NCBI GenBank assembly: GCA_002350805.1
Contig: DEFO01000052.1
Coordinates: 376-56,971, forward strand
Reading direction: 5' to 3'
Length of the DNA stretch: 56,596 nucleotides
Source: Prevotella sp. UBA2850
GTDB taxonomy: Bacteria; Bacteroidota; Bacteroidia; Bacteroidales; Bacteroidaceae
This document shows, in pieces, positions 34,822 through 42,281 of this stretch; position 1 is the stretch's first letter, and every line of letters begins with the position of its first letter. Below the pieces are notes generated by a model. That model made no database searches. It was not told the origin of the DNA and saw only the letters and a list, made by a program, of their open reading frames with translations. The position numbers and the translations under genes were made by a program.

Positions 34822-35955
34822 TTATTTGTTGATACTAATTGAGTGTTGGTTCTTTGTGATAGTTACGTTTAGCACGGCTTCGATCGACTCTAGGATGTAG
34901 TCTATTCCGTCGTAGCGGCTGAAGTAGCCGTCCAGCTGCTTGGTGCGCAGTTCGTCGGAGGCAAAGCTCACCTCCACGCCGTACCATCTCGACAGTACCT
35001 CCATCACTCGCTCGAGCGGCCATGCCTGAAACAGGAACTTGCCTTCGTTCCACGCCACGTAGGGCGTTGTGTCAACCTCGTTGATGGATAATTGAGAATT
35101 GACCACCGACAATTGCTGACCGGGTGTGAGCATCTGCTCCCGTCCGTTGTTGGGCGTGAAGCCGATGGAGCCTTTCACCAGCACCACGCTCAGATGGCCA
35201 GTGGCATTCGCGTTGTCGTTTTTGCTTCCGTCTCTTGTGTTCACCATGAACTCGGTGCCATGCACCCGCACGTCGCCCTGCGGTGTGTGCACCACAAACT
35301 GGCGGCTCTTGTCTTTGGCCACCATGAAGTAGGCCTCGCCGTCGAGGATCACGTCGCGGCGGTCGCCGAACTGCTCCGGATAAATGAGACGGCTGTTGTC
35401 GTTCAGGTGTACCAGCGTACCGTCGTCGAGAGTCACCCAGTACTCCTTGTTCTGGTAGGTTGTGATGCGGCGGGCCTCGGCCAGCTGCTCGGCAAAGTCG
35501 TTGTCCACATGGTAGAGTGTCCGTTCCTCTTGCGTGATGGCCGCTGTGTGCTGTGCACCGATGCTCACCACCTCGGCAGCCTGCCGGCCACTCTCACGAC
35601 TCTGGCGCATGGCTGTCTCTATCTCTTCGCTCACCACCGGCGGGGTCACCTTCGTGTAGTCGTGGTGGTACCAGAACGCGCCGCCCACCATTAGCAGCAC
35701 CACTACGGCAGCAGCCCGCCACAGCATCGAAGGGCTTCTTGAGGAGCGTGCTGCGCGCTGGGTGGAGAGCTGGGCTTCCGTGCAGGGAGATTCCTCTGTG
35801 TCCGTTGCGGTGGCTATCCTCTCTTGTATGCTGGCCAAGCCTGCCTCCTCGTCGATGCGACTGTACACCCTGTATCTGTGCAACAGTTCATCGCCGTCTA
35901 TCTGTGCAAGAGCCATTTGCTCTTTCAGTTCGTCTATTCTTTTCTGATCGTCCAT
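34822..35955 (-). CDS. FecR-family anti-sigma regulator
   Basis: 377 residues: cytoplasmic N-terminus with EQMALAQIDGDELLHRYRVY, one membrane helix (about 78-95, ending FWYHHDY), FecR domain (about 165-245) and a DUF4974-like C-terminus. From FWYHHDYTKVTPP through YWVTLDDGTLVHL to MVAKDKSRQFVVHT it is nearly identical to the FecR at 12958-14190, while the cytoplasmic sigma-binding part differs. No sigma gene adjoins it; the nearest ECF gene is at 26545. Residues near VVNSQLSINEV are encoded by a CAATTCTCAATTATC-like low-complexity string also seen in intergenic parts of this genome. Confidence 0.93.
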   Translation of the reverse strand: MDDQKRIDELKEQMALAQIDGDELLHRYRVYSRIDEEAGLASIQERIATATDTEESPCTEAQLSTQRAARSSRSPSMLWRAAAVVVLLMVGGAFWYHHDYTKVTPPVVSEEIETAMRQSRESGRQAAEVVSIGAQHTAAITQEERTLYHVDNDFAEQLAEARRITTYQNKEYWVTLDDGTLVHLNDNSRLIYPEQFGDRRDVILDGEAYFMVAKDKSRQFVVHTPQGDVRVHGTEFMVNTRDGSKNDNANATGHLSVVLVKGSIGFTPNNGREQMLTPGQQLSVVNSQLSINEVDTTPYVAWNEGKFLFQAWPLERVMEVLSRWYGVEVSFASDELRTKQLDGYFSRYDGIDYILESIEAVLNVTITKNQHSISINK

Positions 35956-35968
35956 TATTCCCCTGTTT

Positions 35969-35981
35969 TACCCTTAATACG
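35969..35981 (-). promoter_or_regulatory. Candidate ECF-dependent promoter element before the second FecR gene
   Basis: Read on the - strand the bases are CGTATTAAGGGTA, ending 13 bases before the ATG at 35955. Nine of 13 positions match the element before the first FecR gene (12934-12946). No TAnnTTTG housekeeping promoter is seen in this 211-base gap. Confidence 0.4.
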
Positions 35982-36052
35982 CAAGAACAATTGTGTAGGG
36001 GACATGCAGGGAGAGAAAAAAGAAAGCGCTTCAGCATGCAAAACAGTTTCCC

Positions 36053-36133
36053 GATTATTCTGAATATTCTGAATATTCCGAATACTCTGAATACTCTGAA
36101 TATTCCGAATACTCCGATTACTCCGATTCCTCC
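36053..36133 (+). repeat. Nine-copy 9-bp tandem repeat between HTCS and FecR genes
   Basis: Nine uninterrupted units of consensus GAATAYTCY: GATTATTCT, GAATATTCT, GAATATTCC, GAATACTCT, GAATACTCT, GAATATTCC, GAATACTCC, GATTACTCC, GATTCCTCC. It starts 71 bases above the FecR promoter motif and ends 33 bases before the HTCS stop codon. Read as codons the unit is (E/D)-Y-S, but the frame has no start codon. A degenerate array of the same unit follows tuf (376-429). Confidence 0.85.
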
Positions 36134-36166
36134 GAAAACATTCTTTGAATAATGCTGCCGGATGGG

Positions 36167-39100
36167 CTACTCCTCTCTGGCAAGGAACTCCTTGGGCAGC
36201 ATGCCGAACTCGCGTTTGAAGCACTTGGTGAAGTATTTAGGCGTATTGAAGCCCACGGCCTCGGAGAGTTCGTTGATGCGGATGTCGGGCTGCTGGCGCA
36301 GCATGCGGCAAGCCTCCTTCAGGCGGATGCTGTTGATGAACCCCGTGACGTTCTGTCCGGTGAGGGCGCGCAGTTTGTTGTAGAGGGTGGATGAGCTGAC
36401 GCACATCTCGGCGGCAAACTGCTCGCGGTCGAAGTCGCCGTCGGTGAGGTGGCGGTTGACGGTGTCGATGCATCGCTGGAGGAACAGTTCGTCGGGTGAT
36501 GAGTAGTGCTGCTCCTCGACGCGGAAGTCGGGCTGGCGGGTGAACTTGCTGCGTATGCGCTCGCGGTTCTGGATGATGTTGTCGATGCGCAGCTGGAGGG
36601 TGGCCAGCTGGAAAGGCTTGGTGATGTAGGCATCGGCACCGGTCTTGAAGCCGGCGGCCTGGTCTTCTTCGCTGGTCTTGGCGGTGAGCATGACAACGGG
36701 CAGCTGGCAGTAGTCGGGCGACTCTTTGATGGTGCGTGTGAGCTGTATGCCGTCGACGAGGGGCATCATGACGTCGGTGATGACGATGTCGAGGTCGCGG
36801 TGGTGGATGATGTTGAGGGCCTGCTGTCCGTTGCGGGCGGTATAGACGGTGTAGCGGTCGGCGAAGTGGTTGCGCATGAGGGTGAGCAGTTCGCTGTTGT
36901 CCTCGACGATGAGCATGGAGTAGTCTTTGGCTTCGTCGTTATCGGCGGTGTGGGCGTTGCTGTCGTCGGACAGGATACTGACGGGTGCGGCTTCATTGGC
37001 AAGGGCGGCGTCGGCAATGGCACCGGGGGTGTCGGCAGTACGGTCGATTTCGCTGTCGGCATAGCTGTCGCGGCCAAGGGGCAGGCTGACGGTGAAGGTG
37101 GTGCCCTGCTGTTCGCGGCTCTGGCAGTGGATGGTGCCGTGATGGAGGCTCACGAGGTCGTGGGTGAGCGAGAGTCCGATGCCAGTGCCGAGCGTGTTCA
37201 TGCGGCGGTAGTCCCCGTCGAGGAAACGGGAGTAGAGATGGCGCATCTTGTCGGGCGAGATGCCGATGCCCTGGTCGGCAACAGCGAGGATGGCATTGCC
37301 GTCGGTGGCGGTGAGGGTGACGTCGATGCGGCCTCCCTCTCGGTTGTACTTGACGGCATTGGATAGCAGGTTGTAGAGTATCTTCTCGAGTTTGTCGGGG
37401 TCGAACCATCCCTCAACAGGCTCGGGGGGAAGGCTGACGTGGAGGCTGCCGCCGCGGGCTGTGGCCATGGGACGGATGCTCTGACAGACATGGTCGACGA
37501 AGGTGGAGAGATCGGAGCGCGAGACGAGGAGGCGCAGCTGGCCGGCCTGCGACTTGCGTACCTCAAGCATCTGGCGGAGCAGACGGGTGACACGCTGGAT
37601 GTTGTCGTGGATGAGATGGTGGTGGGCGGAGAGCTGGGGCGCCTGCTGGTGCATCTCGTCGGCAGAGACGGAGATAACGGTGAGAGGCGTGAGCAGCTCG
37701 TGGGTGAGATTGGTGAAGAGCACGCCCATGGCGAGGCGGTTCTGCGTCTGCACATAATGCTGATACCACCTGAAGAGGGCATAGACGGCTAGAACGGCCA
37801 GCAAGGCATAGAGCAGCCAGGCCCACCACGTGAGATACCAAGGTGGCAGCACGCGGATGGTGAGGGTGTAGGGCAGCAGGGTGGAGTGACCATAGCTGTC
37901 GGTGGCCTTGAGGTGCAGGCGGTAGGTGCCGGCGGGCATGTTCTGGAAAGTGACGCTGTGCTGCTGCATGCCGGCAAAGTGCCATTGGTCGTCGTAGCCC
38001 TCGAGCTGGTACTCATATCTGATTTGCTCCTGCCGCTGGTAGGTGAGCAGGGCGAAGACGATGGTGAACTTGTTGACGCTGGCGGGGACGACGAGGCGGT
38101 GGGCCTCAGTGGGCGTGGCGGTGAGCAACTTGCGCTGGAGGGCTGAGTCGAGATACTCGTAGGGGCGGTCGTCGACGAGCAGGTCGGTAATGACCAGACG
38201 GGCCGAAGTGGCGCCTGAGGAGGCCGACAGACGTTCCGGGGTGAAGGCGAAGAAGCCTTTCTGACTGCCGAAGAAGAGTTCGCGGCCATAATGGAACGAA
38301 GTATTGGGCGAGAAACGCAGATCGCTGAGCCCGTCCTCGGCTCCGTAGCTGGTGACTACGGCCGTGCCGCTGTTGTCGAACGACAGGCGTACGAGCGACT
38401 GGTCGGTGGTGAGCCAGAGGCTGCCCAGAGAGTCTTCCTCTATAGAATAGACGCTGCGGCCTTCGATATGGTAGAGGTGGTTGACCGGCTCGAAGCGGTC
38501 GGCGACGGCATCGTAGCGGAACAGGCCGCTGCTGGCTGAGATGGCCCAGAGACGCTGGTGGCTGTCCTCATAGCAGGCTGTGGCATCGACGACGGGGTAG
38601 TTGCCTTGCCGCGGACAGTAGTGGCGGTAGGTGAGCGACTGCGGACGGCGGGCGTCGCCGCTGACACAGATGATGCCGTTGTTGGCGGTGGCTATCCACA
38701 TGCGGCCGTGCACATCCTGGACGAACGACTGCACATCGCAGGTGGAGAAATCATCGCCGGCAGAACGCATGAGGAGCCGTTGACCACGGTCGGCGGCGGT
38801 GGCCACGCTGACCTGCGAGGCCTGCCCAATCCACACCACTCCGTAGCGCTGGCGATAGAGCGCATTCACACGGTCGGAGCTTAGATGGCGTGCATGGTCG
38901 GGCTGATAAAGGCGAACGGGACTGCCGGGCTGCCATACGAGCAGTCCGCGGTTGCTGCCCATCCATAGCTCACGGCCTACCTGGACCATCGACTGAATGG
39001 TCTGCAGGGCAACATCCTCGCCGCTCTGCATGCCGCCGAATCCCTCTATCTGGCTGCCATAGGTGGTATGCCCCGACAGACGGTCGTAGCGTGCCAGACC

Positions 39101-40168
39101 GTAGGGCTTCAGCCCGAGCCAGAACGTCCGGCCGTCGGTGGTGAACAGCGAGTTAATGCAGTCGACGGGCAGTTGTTGTCCGCCGGGTGTGAGGACATAG
39201 TGGCGGAAGGACGGCGGTAGCGTGCTCATGTGGGCCACGCCGTCGTGCTGGGTGAGCACCCACAGGTTGCCGTGGTTGTCGGTTTGAATGTCGTTGCAGA
39301 AGCGTAGGTCGTTGCCATAGTTGCGCAGGCTGCCGTCGTCGGTGCCCACGCGTGTGATGCCCTCGAGACAGCAGCCCCAGACGGCATGGCTTGCAGAGTC
39401 CTCCACCAGACGGTAGTAGGTGCGGAAGTCCTGCCGTCCCTCGTTGAAACGCACCATGGCCGGAGCATGCTCGTCGGCAGGTCGGTCTAGGCGCACGATA
39501 CCACTCTCCCAGGTACCTATCCACAGACGGTCGCGGCTGTCGACCAGCATCGAGAAGACCGTGTTACGGCTGCTCAACGGTGGGTAGGTTGTGAAGCGAC
39601 CGGTGCGACGGTCGTAGCGCAGCAGTCCGCCCTCCCACAAACCTACGAAGAAATGGCCTTGCGAGTCTTCGGCAAACGACATGACGGCATGGGGCAGCAA
39701 ACGGCCTACGAAACGGTCAGCCTGGCGGTCGTAGCGGAACATGCCGCCATTGGTGCCTGCCCATACCGTGCCGTCGCGGGCGGTGAAGAGAGTGTTGATG
39801 ATGCGGTGCTGCTCGCCCTTCAGACGATAAGAGCGGAAGACGCCCGACTGACGGTCGAAGCGAGCCACACCATTATGAGTACCAATCCACAGACTGCCTG
39901 CGCCGTCGTCGGTGAGCGTGCGCACATAGTTGTCGGGGAGAATGGAGGGCGAGTAAGCATCACTGCGGTAGTTGAGCGTCCGGTAACCATCATAGCGCAG
40001 CAGTCCCTGCTCAGTGCCCACCCACATCATGCCCTGTCGGTCAAACAGCAAACAACGGGCAGCCACAGAACCAGCCAGTGGGGTCTGCGACATTTTTCTC
40101 AGCATCATATCCTCTGCCGCTGCAAAAAGGGTGCAACAGGCAAAAACTATGAATAACAATCTTCTCAT
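36167..40168 (-). CDS. Hybrid two-component system regulator (HTCS): sensor, kinase, receiver and AraC domains in one chain
   Basis: 1333 residues. A signal peptide (about 1-18) leads a periplasmic sensor of two beta-propellers with repeated MWVGTEQGLLRYDG-type motifs (about 20-680) and a Y_Y_Y domain (about 690-770). A membrane helix is at about 777-800. The kinase has its phospho-acceptor at His823 (LTHELLTPLT, replacing the usual SHEFRTPLT) and an ATPase domain (YNLLSNAVKYNREGG, GTGIGLSLTHDLV). The receiver has Asp1132 (VITDVMMP). The AraC domain fills the last 100 residues. Such proteins usually sense a glycan fragment and activate a neighbouring SusCD operon. Here it precedes a FecR-SusC-SusD operon on the same strand, an unusual pairing. 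Confidence 0.94.
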   Translation of the reverse strand: MRRLLFIVFACCTLFAAAEDMMLRKMSQTPLAGSVAARCLLFDRQGMMWVGTEQGLLRYDGYRTLNYRSDAYSPSILPDNYVRTLTDDGAGSLWIGTHNGVARFDRQSGVFRSYRLKGEQHRIINTLFTARDGTVWAGTNGGMFRYDRQADRFVGRLLPHAVMSFAEDSQGHFFVGLWEGGLLRYDRRTGRFTTYPPLSSRNTVFSMLVDSRDRLWIGTWESGIVRLDRPADEHAPAMVRFNEGRQDFRTYYRLVEDSASHAVWGCCLEGITRVGTDDGSLRNYGNDLRFCNDIQTDNHGNLWVLTQHDGVAHMSTLPPSFRHYVLTPGGQQLPVDCINSLFTTDGRTFWLGLKPYGLARYDRLSGHTTYGSQIEGFGGMQSGEDVALQTIQSMVQVGRELWMGSNRGLLVWQPGSPVRLYQPDHARHLSSDRVNALYRQRYGVVWIGQASQVSVATAADRGQRLLMRSAGDDFSTCDVQSFVQDVHGRMWIATANNGIICVSGDARRPQSLTYRHYCPRQGNYPVVDATACYEDSHQRLWAISASSGLFRYDAVADRFEPVNHLYHIEGRSVYSIEEDSLGSLWLTTDQSLVRLSFDNSGTAVVTSYGAEDGLSDLRFSPNTSFHYGRELFFGSQKGFFAFTPERLSASSGATSARLVITDLLVDDRPYEYLDSALQRKLLTATPTEAHRLVVPASVNKFTIVFALLTYQRQEQIRYEYQLEGYDDQWHFAGMQQHSVTFQNMPAGTYRLHLKATDSYGHSTLLPYTLTIRVLPPWYLTWWAWLLYALLAVLAVYALFRWYQHYVQTQNRLAMGVLFTNLTHELLTPLTVISVSADEMHQQAPQLSAHHHLIHDNIQRVTRLLRQMLEVRKSQAGQLRLLVSRSDLSTFVDHVCQSIRPMATARGGSLHVSLPPEPVEGWFDPDKLEKILYNLLSNAVKYNREGGRIDVTLTATDGNAILAVADQGIGISPDKMRHLYSRFLDGDYRRMNTLGTGIGLSLTHDLVSLHHGTIHCQSREQQGTTFTVSLPLGRDSYADSEIDRTADTPGAIADAALANEAAPVSILSDDSNAHTADNDEAKDYSMLIVEDNSELLTLMRNHFADRYTVYTARNGQQALNIIHHRDLDIVITDVMMPLVDGIQLTRTIKESPDYCQLPVVMLTAKTSEEDQAAGFKTGADAYITKPFQLATLQLRIDNIIQNRERIRSKFTRQPDFRVEEQHYSSPDELFLQRCIDTVNRHLTDGDFDREQFAAEMCVSSSTLYNKLRALTGQNVTGFINSIRLKEACRMLRQQPDIRINELSEAVGFNTPKYFTKCFKREFGMLPKEFLAREE

Positions 40169-40195
40169 TCTCTCGTCAGGTTAGCTGTACGACGG

Positions 40196-40227
40196 CAAAG
40201 ATACAAAAAAACAAGAGAAAAGCCAAA
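40196..40227 (-). promoter_or_regulatory. Promoter of the first HTCS gene
   Basis: On the - strand TTTG (40227-40224), 20 bases, then TATCTTTG (40203-40196), 27 bases before the ATG. This is a full Bacteroidota -33/-7 promoter, identical in both boxes and spacing to that of the second HTCS gene. Confidence 0.85.
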
Positions 40228-40286
40228 AAAAGTTGCTATTTGTTGCTGAACGAGAAAAAACTTCATCAATGGATGACAGATCTATG

Positions 40287-40345
40287 GATCATTGAAAATG
40301 GATAATTGAAAATTGAAAATGGAAAACTGATCATTGAAAATGGAT
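40287..40345 (+). repeat. Direct repeat GATCATTGAAAATGGAT in the divergent HTCS-licD gap
   Basis: The 17-bp string occurs exactly at 40287-40303 and 40329-40345, with partial ATTGAAAAT copies between. It belongs to the same low-complexity style as 7458-7488 and 56555-56594. It lies between the two divergent promoters and could hold an operator, but it may be filler. Confidence 0.55.
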
Positions 40346-40436
40346 TATTCTGAACTGCGCTCAGATATTCAGATTTGTCTCAACTGCTATGTCATCTTTT
40401 TATGGGTGAATAGCGATGTGATTGCGTTTTTTTTTG

Positions 40437-40444
40437 TATTTTTG
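40437..40444 (+). promoter_or_regulatory. -7 element abutting the licD-like start codon
   Basis: TATTTTTG matches TAnnTTTG and ends only five bases before the ATG at 40450. The predicted transcription start would fall at or within a few bases of the ATG, implying a leaderless or nearly leaderless mRNA. No clear TTTG -33 box is present. Confidence 0.5.
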
Positions 40445-40449
40445 CGGCC

Positions 40450-41235
40450 ATGAAACAGATTACTGACATAGCAGAACTGAGACAGTTGCAGATGGGAATC
40501 CTCGACGAGATTGACCGTTTCTGCAAGGAGCAAGGACTTGTTTACTTCCTTTCCAGCGGAACCCTCATCGGGGCGGTGCGCCACAAAGGCTATATTCCCT
40601 GGGACGATGATATAGATATTTATATGCCCCGTAAGGACTATGAGGTGTTTCTGACGACCTTCCACGACCGGACAGGCCGCTTCCGCGCCATCAACCCGCA
40701 ACAGGAACCACATTATTATTATACGTTCGCGAAGGTGGTCGACCAGCGCACTCGGATGGTGGAGGCCGAGACGCAGGGCTACGAGATTGGCGTCTATGTG
40801 GATGTGTTCCCCGTGGACTATGTGAGTGACGACCCACAAGAGCGGGAGCGCGTGTTCAAGAAAAAGAAACTGCTGTATAAGATTCGCCGCTGTAAAATAT
40901 CAAACGGCAATCCGTTGCGGTCGGCTCTGGCTTATTTCGTTTATAAGCACTGGCCGATGAGCACGAGGCAGATAGAGCGGAGCATCAGACGGCTCATCGT
41001 GAGGGAGACACCCACCCGCACCGTGTGTAACATGACAGAGGCCGGTCCCTCGCTGAAGGGCTGTTTCCCAGCTGAGGATATCGCTTCGTCGGTGGACATT
41101 CTGTTTGAGGGGAAAACCTACCAGACGATGGTGGGCTATAAAGACTATCTGGAGCGTACCTACGGTGACTATATGACGCTGCCACCCGTAGAACAACGGG
41201 TGACTCATCACTTTGAAGCCTATTGGCTGGACTAA
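40450..41235 (+). CDS. LicD-family phosphotransferase
   Basis: LicD enzymes move a phosphocholine-like group from a CDP carrier to a cell-surface glycan or teichoic acid. The 261-residue product has the family core: YFLSSGTLIGAVRHKGYIPW (about 32-51) followed by DDDIDIYMPRKDYEVF, with metal-binding Asp52-Asp54 and Asp56, then TFAKVVDQRT and YVDVFPVDYV. The C-terminal QTMVGYKDYLERTYGDYMTL is also typical. It stands alone on the + strand and meets the opine-dehydrogenase gene tail to tail with 13 bases between. The true acceptor and head group are not known; the nearby cytidylyltransferase fusion would supply the CDP donor. Confidence 0.88.
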   Translation: MKQITDIAELRQLQMGILDEIDRFCKEQGLVYFLSSGTLIGAVRHKGYIPWDDDIDIYMPRKDYEVFLTTFHDRTGRFRAINPQQEPHYYYTFAKVVDQRTRMVEAETQGYEIGVYVDVFPVDYVSDDPQERERVFKKKKLLYKIRRCKISNGNPLRSALAYFVYKHWPMSTRQIERSIRRLIVRETPTRTVCNMTEAGPSLKGCFPAEDIASSVDILFEGKTYQTMVGYKDYLERTYGDYMTLPPVEQRVTHHFEAYWLD

Positions 41236-41248
41236 AGCCACTTGTGTT

Positions 41249-42265
41249 TTAGAAAGCCGATAATTTGCTCTTTCCCCAAGCCAGGATCTCGGAAATGAGC
41301 GGTGTGCTGACGCCATGTTGTTGCGCCAGCCGGTGGACAATCGACAGTCCGTAGGGGAAATCTTCTGTGAAGTAGCGACTCTGAAAGTCGGGCACATAGC
41401 CCCCCGGCACTTGCCGCATGGGGGCCTTGATGCTTTGAAAGGCTGTGATGGAGCGCAGCTTGTGGGTCAGTGACAGGGCATCGGTGCTCTCGTAATAGTC
41501 GAGGACGGTGGGGATGCTTCCTTCGCTGATGGGCAGTTGCTTGAGCAATTGCTGAAACTCGTCGTCCATCGTGAGATAGGCCTCCGAAGCCTCCACTGTC
41601 CAGTCGGCATAAAACTTGCAGCAGTCATCGTAGACCACACCAGGCTGCCAGTCGTGCCACATGGTGAACAGACGGGCGGGATGCAGCAGCGGATTGCTGT
41701 TGGTGAGGCTGGCCTCATAATAGTTGTCAAGTAGGTGGATGGGCGTCTTCAGCAGGCTCTCCAGTTGTTGGCGCAGAGGCTCTTTGGCGTCGGTCCGCTC
41801 GATGCAGACCTTTAGGAGCGGCTTATAGCCCATCAGACGGGCTGCGCGGCCATAATCGACGGTACGTGCGATGAAAGGCACTCGCTGGAAACCGAACAAC
41901 GGAACATCGGCAGGCAGCAGGTTCATGGCCTCGAAGAAGTACCCCGTGCTTGAAACAATGCTGCCCACAGCCGTTGCAGAGGACAGGTATGGACGGATGT
42001 GGCGCAACGTATCGCCGATGGCATAGCCTGGAAGGCAAAGTAGTACGATGTTAGTGCCGAGCATGGCACGCTCGGCATCAGAGGTGACAAGGCTCAGTGG
42101 CCCATGGAGCGTGCCCCGGTCGGGTGTGGTGATGTTGAGCGTGTCAGCCCATCGCTCAGGATGGCGGGTGAGCAACCGCACCTCCACTTCCTCTTGGGCA
42201 GCCATAAAACCAGCTACGACATGTCCCAAATTACCTCCGCCGCAAACACAAACCGTCACTCCCAT
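41249..42265 (-). CDS. NAD(P)-dependent opine/octopine dehydrogenase-family protein
   Basis: 338 residues. The N-terminal Rossmann fold has the dinucleotide motif VCVCGGGNLGHVVAGFMA (Gly9-Gly14). The C-terminal helical domain has YYEASLTNSNPLLHPARLF (about 182-200) with the Asn-Pro-His cluster seen in octopine/nopaline dehydrogenases. Enzymes of this fold join an amino acid and a keto acid by reductive amination, or oxidise a hydroxy acid. It follows the cytidylyltransferase-aminotransferase gene by 16 bases on the same strand, so the two are likely co-transcribed. The substrate is unknown. Confidence 0.83.
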   Translation of the reverse strand: MGVTVCVCGGGNLGHVVAGFMAAQEEVEVRLLTRHPERWADTLNITTPDRGTLHGPLSLVTSDAERAMLGTNIVLLCLPGYAIGDTLRHIRPYLSSATAVGSIVSSTGYFFEAMNLLPADVPLFGFQRVPFIARTVDYGRAARLMGYKPLLKVCIERTDAKEPLRQQLESLLKTPIHLLDNYYEASLTNSNPLLHPARLFTMWHDWQPGVVYDDCCKFYADWTVEASEAYLTMDDEFQQLLKQLPISEGSIPTVLDYYESTDALSLTHKLRSITAFQSIKAPMRQVPGGYVPDFQSRYFTEDFPYGLSIVHRLAQQHGVSTPLISEILAWGKSKLSAF

Positions 42266-42281
42266 ATTCCTGTTCTTTAGC

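Noticed and set aside
36053..36133. Small protein with (E/D)-Y-S repeats
   Set aside because: The frame is closed by a stop upstream and has no ATG, GTG or TTG before the repeats, so it is unlikely to be translated.
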